Source of the DNA: Tidjanibacter sp.
Lineage (GTDB): Bacteria > Bacteroidota > Bacteroidia > Bacteroidales > Rikenellaceae
Direction: 5' to 3'
DNA: 64,000 nt
NCBI GenBank assembly: GCA_017396085.1
Contig: JAFQNC010000024.1
Coordinates: forward strand, 1-64,000
In this document: piece after piece, positions 17,548 through 25,033 of the stretch
How positions within the stretch are numbered: the first letter of the stretch is position 1
Layout of the letters: every line of letters begins with the position of its first letter
Translations under genes and position numbers: made by a program
The notes under the pieces: model-generated
What the model was told of the DNA's origin: nothing
Seen by the model: the letters and a program-made list of their open reading frames with translations, nothing else
Databases searched by the model: none

Positions 17548-17598
17548 CCTGATTGATTGGTTTTGTAGTTATTTGATTTTTGGTAATTTGAAATTCCT

Positions 17599-19125
17599 CT
17601 ATTTGGAGTGCTTGAATGGGGCCAGCGGAATACCCGCACCGTTGAACACCGTGGAGAGGTGCCAACTCATATAGCAGTACCTCACACCTTTGGCCTCTGC
17701 CACGGCAGCACTGCTTGCCTCCATCTTGCCATTGACGATGGTGGCGGTGGCGGTGTGGAGGTTGCCTGCGGCGTCTACCAACTGAACGTAGGGGATGGTG
17801 CTACCCGTTGCGTGGAGCCCCTCGCCGTTGCTGAACGAAACGATAGCCTTGCCGCCTTCATACTTCACGCTCTCAACCATCGGCGGTGCCACTTGGAGGT
17901 CGGTGCGGCCATAGACATCGTGCAGGATGAGATTGCCGAGTCGCTCGCCCGGGGTCTTTTTGTTGGGGTAGTGAATACCCTGTACTTGGTCGCCACAGTC
18001 AGACGAGGTTACGATGCCGCTGTTGGGGATGAGCGAGAGAGCATCCCACTGTGCCTGAATGAGGTCGGCACCATAGGTGTCGGTGTTTTTGCCTGTGCCG
18101 CTGATTTGCACATAGTAGAAGGGGATTTCTGCCTTGGTGTCGCCTTTGGCCTTGCGCCACTCCTCCACCATAGCCTGCTGCAAACGGGCATAGGCGTGGG
18201 AGTTGTCGCGGTTGCTCTCGCCCTGATACCAAGCCCAGCCACGAATGGTGTACTTCTCGATGGGGTGGACCATTCCGTTGTAGAGCAGTCCGGGGGCACT
18301 CTTCTTGGCGGCAGCCTCGCTCAACTCGGAAGCGGTTTTGTAGTCGTTTGCATCAAATGTTTTGAGCCTCTCGGCGGGCATCCACGCCTCAATGCGGGTA
18401 CCACCATAGGGGGTGCAGATGATACCGATGGGGATGTTGAGTTCGGTGGCCATCTTGCGACCGCAGAAGAAGGCTATGGCGCTGAACTCTTTGGCCTCGG
18501 TGGCGATACTTGCCCTCCACCACTTGTTGTCCCTCACATCGTCTAAGGGGACATCGGAGGCGCAGTAGCCCACTTTGAAGTAGCGCAGGTGGGGCAGCGA
18601 GGCGGCTGCGGCAATCTCCTTGTCGGCATTGGTCACAGGCTGGTAGTTGCCATTGGCCACCGAGCCGAAGCCCCTCATCGGCATCTCCATATTACTTTGG
18701 CCTGCAAAGTGCCACACCTCGCCCACAAGCACATCTTTGACGCTCTTGGAGCCGCCGTGGGAGTCTTTGATGGTTACCACAAAGGGCTCCAATGAGGCTG
18801 CGGGAGTGGGAATATCCAACCTCCAACGGCCGTCAGTGTCGGCGGTGGTGGTTACGCCCTTGTTGTCCCACGAGCCATAGCCCAAGACGGTTGCTCCGGG
18901 GTTGGTTTTGCCCCACAATGTGGCATTGGAATTTTGCTGCACAACCATACCATCGCTCAACAAGACAGGCATCCAGAGCGTGCTTGGAGCGGCATAGGGG
19001 TCAATCTCGATGGTTGGAGTCTTGCTGGGATGCTTGCCCACCACGGGCTCGTTGTCCTCACACGAACAGGTGCCCATTGCGAGGGCAACAATCAGCAAAA
19101 GCGACTTGAAAAGTTTCATCTTCAT
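17599..19125 (-). CDS. Sialate O-acetylesterase-like (SASA) lipoprotein
   Basis: 508 residues starting at 19,125, where a signal peptide (MKMKLFKSLLLIVALAMGT) meets Cys20 or Cys22; upstream in-frame codons give no signal. An N-terminal beta-sandwich holds the typical LWMPVLLSDGMVVQQ start of this family. The SGNH core has FAGQSNMEMP (Ser nucleophile), WYQGESN (oxyanion block) and CGDQVQGIHYPNK (Asp/His). Family members deacetylate sialic acids, xylan or other glycans. No sialidase or neuraminate catabolism gene is nearby, so an acetylated plant, algal or microbial polysaccharide is more likely than sialic acid, which is inference. It follows a hairpin at 19,269-19,299 and may start its own transcript. 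Confidence 0.85.
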   Translation of the reverse strand: MKMKLFKSLLLIVALAMGTCSCEDNEPVVGKHPSKTPTIEIDPYAAPSTLWMPVLLSDGMVVQQNSNATLWGKTNPGATVLGYGSWDNKGVTTTADTDGRWRLDIPTPAASLEPFVVTIKDSHGGSKSVKDVLVGEVWHFAGQSNMEMPMRGFGSVANGNYQPVTNADKEIAAAASLPHLRYFKVGYCASDVPLDDVRDNKWWRASIATEAKEFSAIAFFCGRKMATELNIPIGIICTPYGGTRIEAWMPAERLKTFDANDYKTASELSEAAAKKSAPGLLYNGMVHPIEKYTIRGWAWYQGESNRDNSHAYARLQQAMVEEWRKAKGDTKAEIPFYYVQISGTGKNTDTYGADLIQAQWDALSLIPNSGIVTSSDCGDQVQGIHYPNKKTPGERLGNLILHDVYGRTDLQVAPPMVESVKYEGGKAIVSFSNGEGLHATGSTIPYVQLVDAAGNLHTATATIVNGKMEASSAAVAEAKGVRYCYMSWHLSTVFNGAGIPLAPFKHSK

Positions 19126-19268
19126 TTGAGGTTTTCGGTTTGTGTGTATGGCGGTTGTGCGCGCACATCTTATCAATTGCAAAGTAACCACATAGGCACC
19201 AAATAAAATATCAACTTTGTTCGAGAGTGTCGCAAAATAGTACACCCCGCAAAAACCTCCTAAAACGA

Positions 19269-19299
19269 GCACAGGATGCCCGTTGTGGACATCCTGTGC
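19269..19299 (-). terminator. Perfect 10-bp hairpin after the SDR gene
   Basis: GCACAGGATG pairs exactly with CATCCTGTGC around an 11-base loop, 30 bp past the SDR stop codon on the minus strand. The downstream T run is weak (TCGTTTTAGG), so this may be a partial terminator separating uxuA-uxuB from the rest of the leftward arm. Confidence 0.55.
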
Positions 19300-19328
19300 A
19301 TAAAAGCGGATTATTTTATTACCTTGCG

Positions 19329-20144
19329 CTATACGCCGCTGAAGCAGTTGAAACCACCGTCAATGGGGAGCACCGTGCCGGTGATGAAACTTGCTGCATC
19401 CGAGCAGAGGAACTGAACAGCACCGTTGAGCTCGTTGATGTCGCCAAAGCGGTTCATCGGGGTCTTGGCCAACACCTTTTTGCTGCGCTCGGTGAGCGAG
19501 CCATCGGGGTTGATGAGCAGTGCGCGGTTCTGGTCGCCGATGAAGAAGCCGGGGGCGATTGCGTTTACCCTCACACCATCGCCAAACTTCATAGCCATCT
19601 CCATTGCCATCCACTGGGTGAAGCACACAATGCCGGTCTTGGCCACCGAGTAGCCAAACTGGCGGGTTATGGCCTGATAGGAGGCCATCGAAGCGATGTT
19701 CACAATGGCACCCTTGCCCTTCTCGGCCATAATCTTACCGATGGTCAGCGAGGGGTAGACCGAGCCGTTGAGGTTTAGAGCACACACCTTCTCGTAGTCG
19801 GGAATACTCATCTCAAAGATGCTGCTGTCATCGGCAATGCTGGCGCCTGCCATATTGCCACCGGCCACGTTGATGAGAATATCCACGGTGCCCATCTTCT
19901 CCACAATCTCATCGGCAATCTTCTTGAGGCCCTCCACATCGAGCACGTTGGCCACAAAGCCCATAGCCTCGCCACCCATAGCACGCAACTCCTCCACACG
20001 GGCGTTGAGTTGCTCGGGGCGGATGTCGAGAATGGCAACCTTTGCGCCCTGCTGGATGAAACTCTTTGCAATGCTGCCACCCAGAACACCGCCTGCTCCG
20101 GTAATCACGGCAACTTTTCCTTCAATGCTGAATTGTTCGTTCAT
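19329..20144 (-). CDS. uxuB: SDR-family D-mannonate oxidoreductase / fructuronate reductase
   Basis: A 271-residue short-chain dehydrogenase with the nucleotide loop TGAGGVLGGSIA, the NVAGG strand motif, catalytic Ser in NIASMAS and the Tyr-x-x-x-Lys pair in GYSVAKTG, and a C-terminal GGFNCFSGV. Length is normal. SDR enzymes of this type (the Bacillus YjmF kind) interconvert D-fructuronate and D-mannonate with NAD(H), replacing the larger enterobacterial UxuB. The 71-bp gap to uxuA and shared direction support the role, since its product is the UxuA substrate. A different sugar-acid SDR such as a KduD-like enzyme remains possible by sequence alone. Confidence 0.8.
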   Translation of the reverse strand: MNEQFSIEGKVAVITGAGGVLGGSIAKSFIQQGAKVAILDIRPEQLNARVEELRAMGGEAMGFVANVLDVEGLKKIADEIVEKMGTVDILINVAGGNMAGASIADDSSIFEMSIPDYEKVCALNLNGSVYPSLTIGKIMAEKGKGAIVNIASMASYQAITRQFGYSVAKTGIVCFTQWMAMEMAMKFGDGVRVNAIAPGFFIGDQNRALLINPDGSLTERSKKVLAKTPMNRFGDINELNGAVQFLCSDAASFITGTVLPIDGGFNCFSGV

Positions 20145-20215
20145 AGTCTCTCTTTTGAATTATTGGTATGATTTTCTTTTTTTTGGTTTGTCTGCTTGTT
20201 GCTCTGTGCCCTCTC

Positions 20216-21424
20216 CTACAACTTGTCGTAGTACTTCTCAATGGTGGCAATCACGCCCGACATCTCGGCCAAAGCCTTTGCGCGGCCCAGCAGCGAGTAG
20301 CCCGGGTTGTAGCCCTCCTTGCCATCATCGGAGAGCATCAGCGGGCCGTGGTCCACTCGCATCGGCAGTTGCCAATCGACCATACCTGCCTCCTTGCGCC
20401 TCTGCTCCTCACGCAGGAATATGCGTGTGGTCTCAATGAGGTTGGCCCTGCCGGCCAAGTGGCTTGCTTCGATGAAGTTGCCACCCTCGAGGGTGTTGGT
20501 GCTACGCAGGTGTACAAAGTGGGTGCGGGGAGCAAACTGCTCGGCCATTGCTGCCACATCGTTGTGGGCACCCGAGGAGAGCGAGCCTGCACAGAAGGTC
20601 AGACCATTGGAGTGGGTGGGCACGGCATCAAGGAACCACTCAATGTCCTCCTTGCACGTTACGATGCGGGGCAGGCCGAGCACCTGACAGGGTGGGTCAT
20701 CGGGGTGTACACACAGGTTCACGCCATACTCTTCGGCTACGGGGCACACCTGCTCCAAAAAGTATTTCATATTCTCGCGCAGGGCGTTGCGGTCAATGCC
20801 ATCGTATTGTGCGAGCAGGTTGCGGAAAATCTCCACGGGGTTGAACTCATCGCCACGAATGTTGCCATTGACAAAGCCTTGGGTCTTGATGATGATGGTG
20901 TAGACCAGCGCATCCTTCTCGGCTTGGGTCATAGTCTTGTCCATCTCGGCCACCTTGCGGAGTTCCTCCTCGGTGTAGTCGGCTTCGGCACCCTTGCGTG
21001 CGAGAATTTTCAGGTCGAAGTAGGCGAAGCGCAGTTTGTCGAAGTAGAGAGTCTTGGTGCCATCGGGGTTGAGGTGCTCCAAGTCGGTGCGAATCCAGTC
21101 AATCACGGGCATAAAGTTGTAGCACACGGTGCGCACACCTGCCTCGCCGAGGTTGCGTAGCGAGGTGCGGTAGTTGGCCAAGAGCCTCTCCCTCTCGGGG
21201 CCGCCATACTTGATGGCCTCACACACGGGTAGGCTTTCCACTACCGACCAACGCAGGCCGTGTTGTTCGATGTTTGCTTTGTAGGCCGAAATGGCCTCGG
21301 GGGTCCAGACCTCGCCATTGGGCACGCTGTGCAGTGCCGACACAATGCCCTCCACGCCAATCTGGCGCAACATAGGCAGGGTGATTACATCATTGGGGCC
21401 GAACCACCTCCAAGTTTTCTCCAT
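20216..21424 (-). CDS. uxuA: Mannonate dehydratase
   Basis: A 402-residue cytosolic enzyme that dehydrates D-mannonate to 2-keto-3-deoxygluconate. Family marks are the N-terminal MEKTWRWFGPND, the VESLPVCEAIKYG segment, the metal-site block NLCVHPDDPP and HFVHLRSTN. Length equals the family norm. It is the first leftward gene of the PUL, with a TATATTTG-type minus 7 box at 21,470-21,477 about 45 bp upstream and the rightward GH50-like genes diverging from the same region. uxaC (uronate isomerase) and 2-keto-3-deoxygluconate kinase/aldolase are not in the window, so the pathway must be completed elsewhere. Confidence 0.95.
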   Translation of the reverse strand: MEKTWRWFGPNDVITLPMLRQIGVEGIVSALHSVPNGEVWTPEAISAYKANIEQHGLRWSVVESLPVCEAIKYGGPERERLLANYRTSLRNLGEAGVRTVCYNFMPVIDWIRTDLEHLNPDGTKTLYFDKLRFAYFDLKILARKGAEADYTEEELRKVAEMDKTMTQAEKDALVYTIIIKTQGFVNGNIRGDEFNPVEIFRNLLAQYDGIDRNALRENMKYFLEQVCPVAEEYGVNLCVHPDDPPCQVLGLPRIVTCKEDIEWFLDAVPTHSNGLTFCAGSLSSGAHNDVAAMAEQFAPRTHFVHLRSTNTLEGGNFIEASHLAGRANLIETTRIFLREEQRRKEAGMVDWQLPMRVDHGPLMLSDDGKEGYNPGYSLLGRAKALAEMSGVIATIEKYYDKL

Positions 21425-21469
21425 AATTTAATATTAGGTATTGGTTAGACGTTTTTCTCGCTGCTATTG

Positions 21470-21477
21470 CAAATATA
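21470..21477 (-). promoter_or_regulatory. Minus 7 element for uxuA
   Basis: CAAATATA on the plus strand reads TATATTTG leftward, matching the Bacteroidota minus 7 consensus TAnnTTTG. No TTTG is found at the ideal minus 33 spacing, which fits a promoter that needs an activator. Confidence 0.5.
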
Positions 21478-21506
21478 TCCACAATCTCGGTCGGGTGTGG
21501 TGCCCG

Positions 21507-21543
21507 TTTGAACTATTGAACGATGTTGTGATAAGTTCGAACT
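21507..21543. promoter_or_regulatory. Candidate HTCS operator: repeated (T/A)T(T/C)GAAC sites and palindrome
   Basis: TTTGAAC (21,507), ATTGAAC (21,515) and TTCGAAC (21,536) occur in one direction at 8- and 21-bp spacing, the last inside a perfect palindrome AGTTCGAACT (21,534-21,543). The cluster lies between the divergent minus 7 boxes of uxuA and the first GH50-like gene, where a regulator of both arms would bind. Assignment to the neighbouring AraC-type HTCS is inference. Confidence 0.4.
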
Positions 21544-21573
21544 CCTCTTTTATTTTCCCAATCGGGGAGTGCC

Positions 21574-21581
21574 TATTTTTG
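21574..21581 (+). promoter_or_regulatory. Minus 7 element for the GH50-like pair
   Basis: TATTTTTG matches TAnnTTTG 38 bp before the chosen ATG at 21,620. A TTTG at minus 33 is lacking, as on the opposite side of this divergent region. Confidence 0.45.
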
Positions 21582-21619
21582 TCATATCCGCAAATGCTAA
21601 CCAAAAATCAACTATCAAT

Positions 21620-23281
21620 ATGAAAATGAAATCCATTTTTTCGGCTCTATGTGTGGTAGCGGCTACCTTTGTGCTCACTGCTTGTGAGGAGGAAGGCCCC
21701 ATTGTGAACAAGCACCCTCAACCCACCCCTGAGGAAAAACCCGATGAGCAGGACCCCGATGCGGTCTTCCCCGAGGGCTCCTACTACCCCGAGGTAATCC
21801 CCACGCTGGATGAATACGTGGGGCTGCCCACGCCGGGTGCAGAGGAGTTGTACAAACCCTCCAAACTGCTCAATATGTACAAACCCATCAAGGTAGACAG
21901 GACCTCCTCCAACAGCAGGCCCGTGAACAGTTGGACCTCCGAGAAAACCCGCATCCTGCCCTATCTGGTGGGCTTCGTGCGCAACGAAAATATCGACACC
22001 TACAAGGAGAAAACCAACAAATATGGCTCCTCCACGGAACTTGCCAAGCAGGCCGCCACGGGGCGTTTCTATGTTACCAAGATTGGCGAGAGGTGGTGGA
22101 TTGTGGACCCCGAGGGCTATCTCCACTACGAGCGTAGTGTCTGCTCGTTCCGCAAGGGAGGCTCCGAGCGCAACGCTGCCGCCTTCGCACAACGCTTTGC
22201 CAGCGATGCCGATTGGGTGGCAACAACCCAAAGGGAACTTGCCGACATCGGCTTCCACGGCACAGGTGCTTTCTCCACCAACAAAAATCCGAGCGATGTG
22301 ATGGGCTATCAGGCAGTGCAGACACACAATGCCGTAAATTCCAATGCTCCCCTTACGTTGGCACCTTCGTTTGGATTGATTGGTGCTTTTGTTGGCTCCA
22401 TTGGCGATAAGGTCATCAACAGCGAGACGCTCCGTGTGTGTGCCGTGTTCCACCCCGATTGGCCCACCTACTGCGAAACCTACGCAAAGGCATCCTACGG
22501 TTTTGGCCCCTATTTGAGGGATAAGAATGTGCTTGGTATCTTCTCCGACAATGAGATTAACTTCGAGTCGAGCGGTGGTACCAAATATCTTTTGCAGCGT
22601 ATTCTGGCCGTGTCGGACAAGAGCCACTTTGCATATAAGGCCGCCGTGGATTGGTGTTCAAAGAACAACGTTTCGACCACAAGTCCCGACAAAACCGGCT
22701 GTCAGCGCTTCGCAGGCCACGTTGCCGAGCTCTACTACAAGGGCGTAAAGGAGGGTATTCAGAAGGCTGACCCCTATATGCTCTACCTCGGTACCCGTCT
22801 GCACGGCTCGCCCAAGTATAACGACTACATCATCGCAGCCGCAGGCAAGTGGTGCGACATCATCTCGATTAACTATTACAGCCGTTGGAGCCCCGAACTT
22901 GACAGCTATGTCTCCAAGTGGGCAACATTGGCCAACAAACCCTTCCTCGTTACGGAGTTCTACACCAAAGGAATGGATTCCGAAGAGGCTGCCGGAGGTA
23001 TTACCAACACCTCGGGTGCGGGCTTCCTTGTGAAGACACAGAGGGATAGGGCCTATGCCTACCAGCACTTTGCACTCGGCCTCTTGGAGGCTCCCAACTG
23101 TGTGGGCTGGCACTGGTTTAAGTATCAGGACGATGATGGCTCCGACAACTCCAACAAGCCCGCCAACAAGGGTATCTACGACAACTACTACAACATCATC
23201 CCCGATATGGGCAAGTATGCCAAGGACATCAACATCCACGTCTACGACCTTATCAAGTTCTTCGACGGAGGGGGCAAGTAG
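21620..23281 (+). CDS. GH50/agarase-like glycosidase lipoprotein A
   Basis: 553 residues from the ATG at 21,620, chosen because it begins a lipoprotein signal ending VLTAC (Cys22); an upstream start would place 17 polar residues before it. The catalytic part has the GH50-type opening RWWIVDPEGYLHYE, GIFSDNEINFE (Glu312, candidate acid/base), YLGTRLHG, and PFLVTEFYTKG (Glu446, candidate nucleophile), ending GWHWFKYQDDDG. Spacing of the two Glu residues fits clan GH-A. GH50 enzymes cleave beta-1,4-galactosidic bonds in agar-type polymers, but this protein may belong to a related unclassified group. A close paralogue follows 78 bp downstream. Confidence 0.65.
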   Translation: MKMKSIFSALCVVAATFVLTACEEEGPIVNKHPQPTPEEKPDEQDPDAVFPEGSYYPEVIPTLDEYVGLPTPGAEELYKPSKLLNMYKPIKVDRTSSNSRPVNSWTSEKTRILPYLVGFVRNENIDTYKEKTNKYGSSTELAKQAATGRFYVTKIGERWWIVDPEGYLHYERSVCSFRKGGSERNAAAFAQRFASDADWVATTQRELADIGFHGTGAFSTNKNPSDVMGYQAVQTHNAVNSNAPLTLAPSFGLIGAFVGSIGDKVINSETLRVCAVFHPDWPTYCETYAKASYGFGPYLRDKNVLGIFSDNEINFESSGGTKYLLQRILAVSDKSHFAYKAAVDWCSKNNVSTTSPDKTGCQRFAGHVAELYYKGVKEGIQKADPYMLYLGTRLHGSPKYNDYIIAAAGKWCDIISINYYSRWSPELDSYVSKWATLANKPFLVTEFYTKGMDSEEAAGGITNTSGAGFLVKTQRDRAYAYQHFALGLLEAPNCVGWHWFKYQDDDGSDNSNKPANKGIYDNYYNIIPDMGKYAKDINIHVYDLIKFFDGGGK

Positions 23282-23359
23282 TTGGTGTTGTAGCAGAGGG
23301 CGGAACAGCGTTTTTTTGTAAAGCACAATACATAACAAATAAATAGACAGACAGAAAAA

Positions 23360-24979
23360 ATGAAAACCTCAAAACTTTTTAGCACTCTTGGTGCGTTGGC
23401 TTTGGTTTTGACCTTGGCTTGTACACCAGACGAACCCGTTGTGAAACCACACCGTCCGATTGGTGGCACCACCTCCGATGTGAACGACCCGCTCTTGCCA
23501 CAGGCAGGCCCGCAGGAACTTTTCACTTTTGCCAACAACGCAACCAAGGCCGAGTCGGCATTCACCTATGTGGCTCCGCCCAAAAAGTCCTACTATCGCC
23601 CCATTACCGTAGAGATTAGTACGAGCGACAAACCCAAAGCACAGCGCACGTGGAAGAAGATTAAGACCCGAGTGTTGGCCAACGTGGTGGGCTTCACTCC
23701 CGATGAAACCATCACTACCTACAAAGAGAAGACCAACAAATATGGCTCCTCGCTCGAACTGCCCCGACAGGCGGCCACGGGTCGTTTCTATGTTACGAAG
23801 ATTGGCCCCCGCTGGTGGTTTGTGGACCCCGATGGCTACTTGCACCACCATCGTGGTATAACCTCGGTGCGCTATGGCTCCTCGGACCGTAACGCTGCGG
23901 CTTTCCAACAACGATTTGGTGGCGATGACGCAAGGTGGCTCTATGTTACCCAAATGGAGTTGGCCAACGTGGGCATACACGGCACAGGCGCATTCTGCAC
24001 CGACACCTATCAGAAAATTCAGACACACAATGCCGCCCACCCCGATGCTCCGCTGATGCTCTGCCCCTCGTTTGGCTTCATTGGTGCCGCAGCCAAGGCT
24101 CTGGACAATACAAACCTCAATAGTACCAATGCCAAGATTGGTGCTGTATTGCACCCCAATTGGGAGAGTTGGGTGAATGAGTATGTAAAGACCACTTTGG
24201 CTCCCTACAAGGGCGACCCCAACGTGGTCGGCATTTTCTCCGACAACGAGATTCCCTTTGGTGGCTCGTCCAGCGGCAGGGAGAACTACATCCTCTACAA
24301 ACTTCTCAACCTCCCCGCAGACCACTTTGGCCACAAGGCCGCACAGGCGTGGGTGGATGCCAACTATCCCGAAATGAAGTCCGATTACAGCAATATGTGG
24401 TGGTCGGTAAACCTCAGATTTACCCAATATCTGGCCGAGAAATACTACAAGGGTGTGAGCGAGGCCATCAAGGCCTTTGACCCGCAGATGCTCTACCTCG
24501 GCACTCGTCTGCACGGCGAGTACAAAACCCAAGAGGTGGTTACCGCTGCGGGTAAGTATTGCGATGTGGTGTCGATTAACTACTACGGCAACTGGACTCC
24601 GCAGATTGAGGTGGGTGGCCGAGTGTCGGAGTGGGAGCAGTGGTCGGGCAAGCCCTTCCTTGTAACCGAGTTCTACACCAAGGGTATTGACGACTCCGAC
24701 CTCAACAACGAGAGCGGTGCAGGCTTCGCTGTGCGCAATCAGGCCGCAAGGGCCTATGCCTACCAAAACTTCACCCTCGGTCTGCTCCAAGCAACCAACT
24801 GCGTGGGCTGGCACTGGTTCAAGTATCAGGATGACGATGGCACCGACAACTCCAGCAAGCCCGCCAACAAGGGACTCTACGACAACTCCTACCAGATGTT
24901 CCCCTACTTGGGCCGCTATATGAAAAATATCAATATTCACGCCTACGACCTGATTAACTTCTTCGACACACTCGAATAG
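23360..24979 (+). CDS. GH50/agarase-like glycosidase lipoprotein B
   Basis: 539 residues with a lipoprotein-like signal (Cys21 after VLTLA). It is clearly homologous to the preceding protein over its whole length: both share TYKEKTNKYGSS, QAATGRFYVTKIG, GIFSDNE, YLGTRLHG, LVTEFYTKG and GWHWFKYQDDDG. Candidate catalytic residues are Glu297 and Glu437. The N-terminal linkers differ most, and protein A carries a longer acidic/proline-rich stretch there. A tandem duplication followed by divergence would let the two act on different linkages or chain lengths; that is inference. The HTCS gene follows 54 bp later, probably cotranscribed. Confidence 0.65.
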   Translation: MKTSKLFSTLGALALVLTLACTPDEPVVKPHRPIGGTTSDVNDPLLPQAGPQELFTFANNATKAESAFTYVAPPKKSYYRPITVEISTSDKPKAQRTWKKIKTRVLANVVGFTPDETITTYKEKTNKYGSSLELPRQAATGRFYVTKIGPRWWFVDPDGYLHHHRGITSVRYGSSDRNAAAFQQRFGGDDARWLYVTQMELANVGIHGTGAFCTDTYQKIQTHNAAHPDAPLMLCPSFGFIGAAAKALDNTNLNSTNAKIGAVLHPNWESWVNEYVKTTLAPYKGDPNVVGIFSDNEIPFGGSSSGRENYILYKLLNLPADHFGHKAAQAWVDANYPEMKSDYSNMWWSVNLRFTQYLAEKYYKGVSEAIKAFDPQMLYLGTRLHGEYKTQEVVTAAGKYCDVVSINYYGNWTPQIEVGGRVSEWEQWSGKPFLVTEFYTKGIDDSDLNNESGAGFAVRNQAARAYAYQNFTLGLLQATNCVGWHWFKYQDDDGTDNSSKPANKGLYDNSYQMFPYLGRYMKNINIHAYDLINFFDTLE

Positions 24980-25033
24980 TGAGGCGTGTGTTTTGTAGTA
25001 AGAGAATTGCACACTCAAAACGAATATCAGAAT

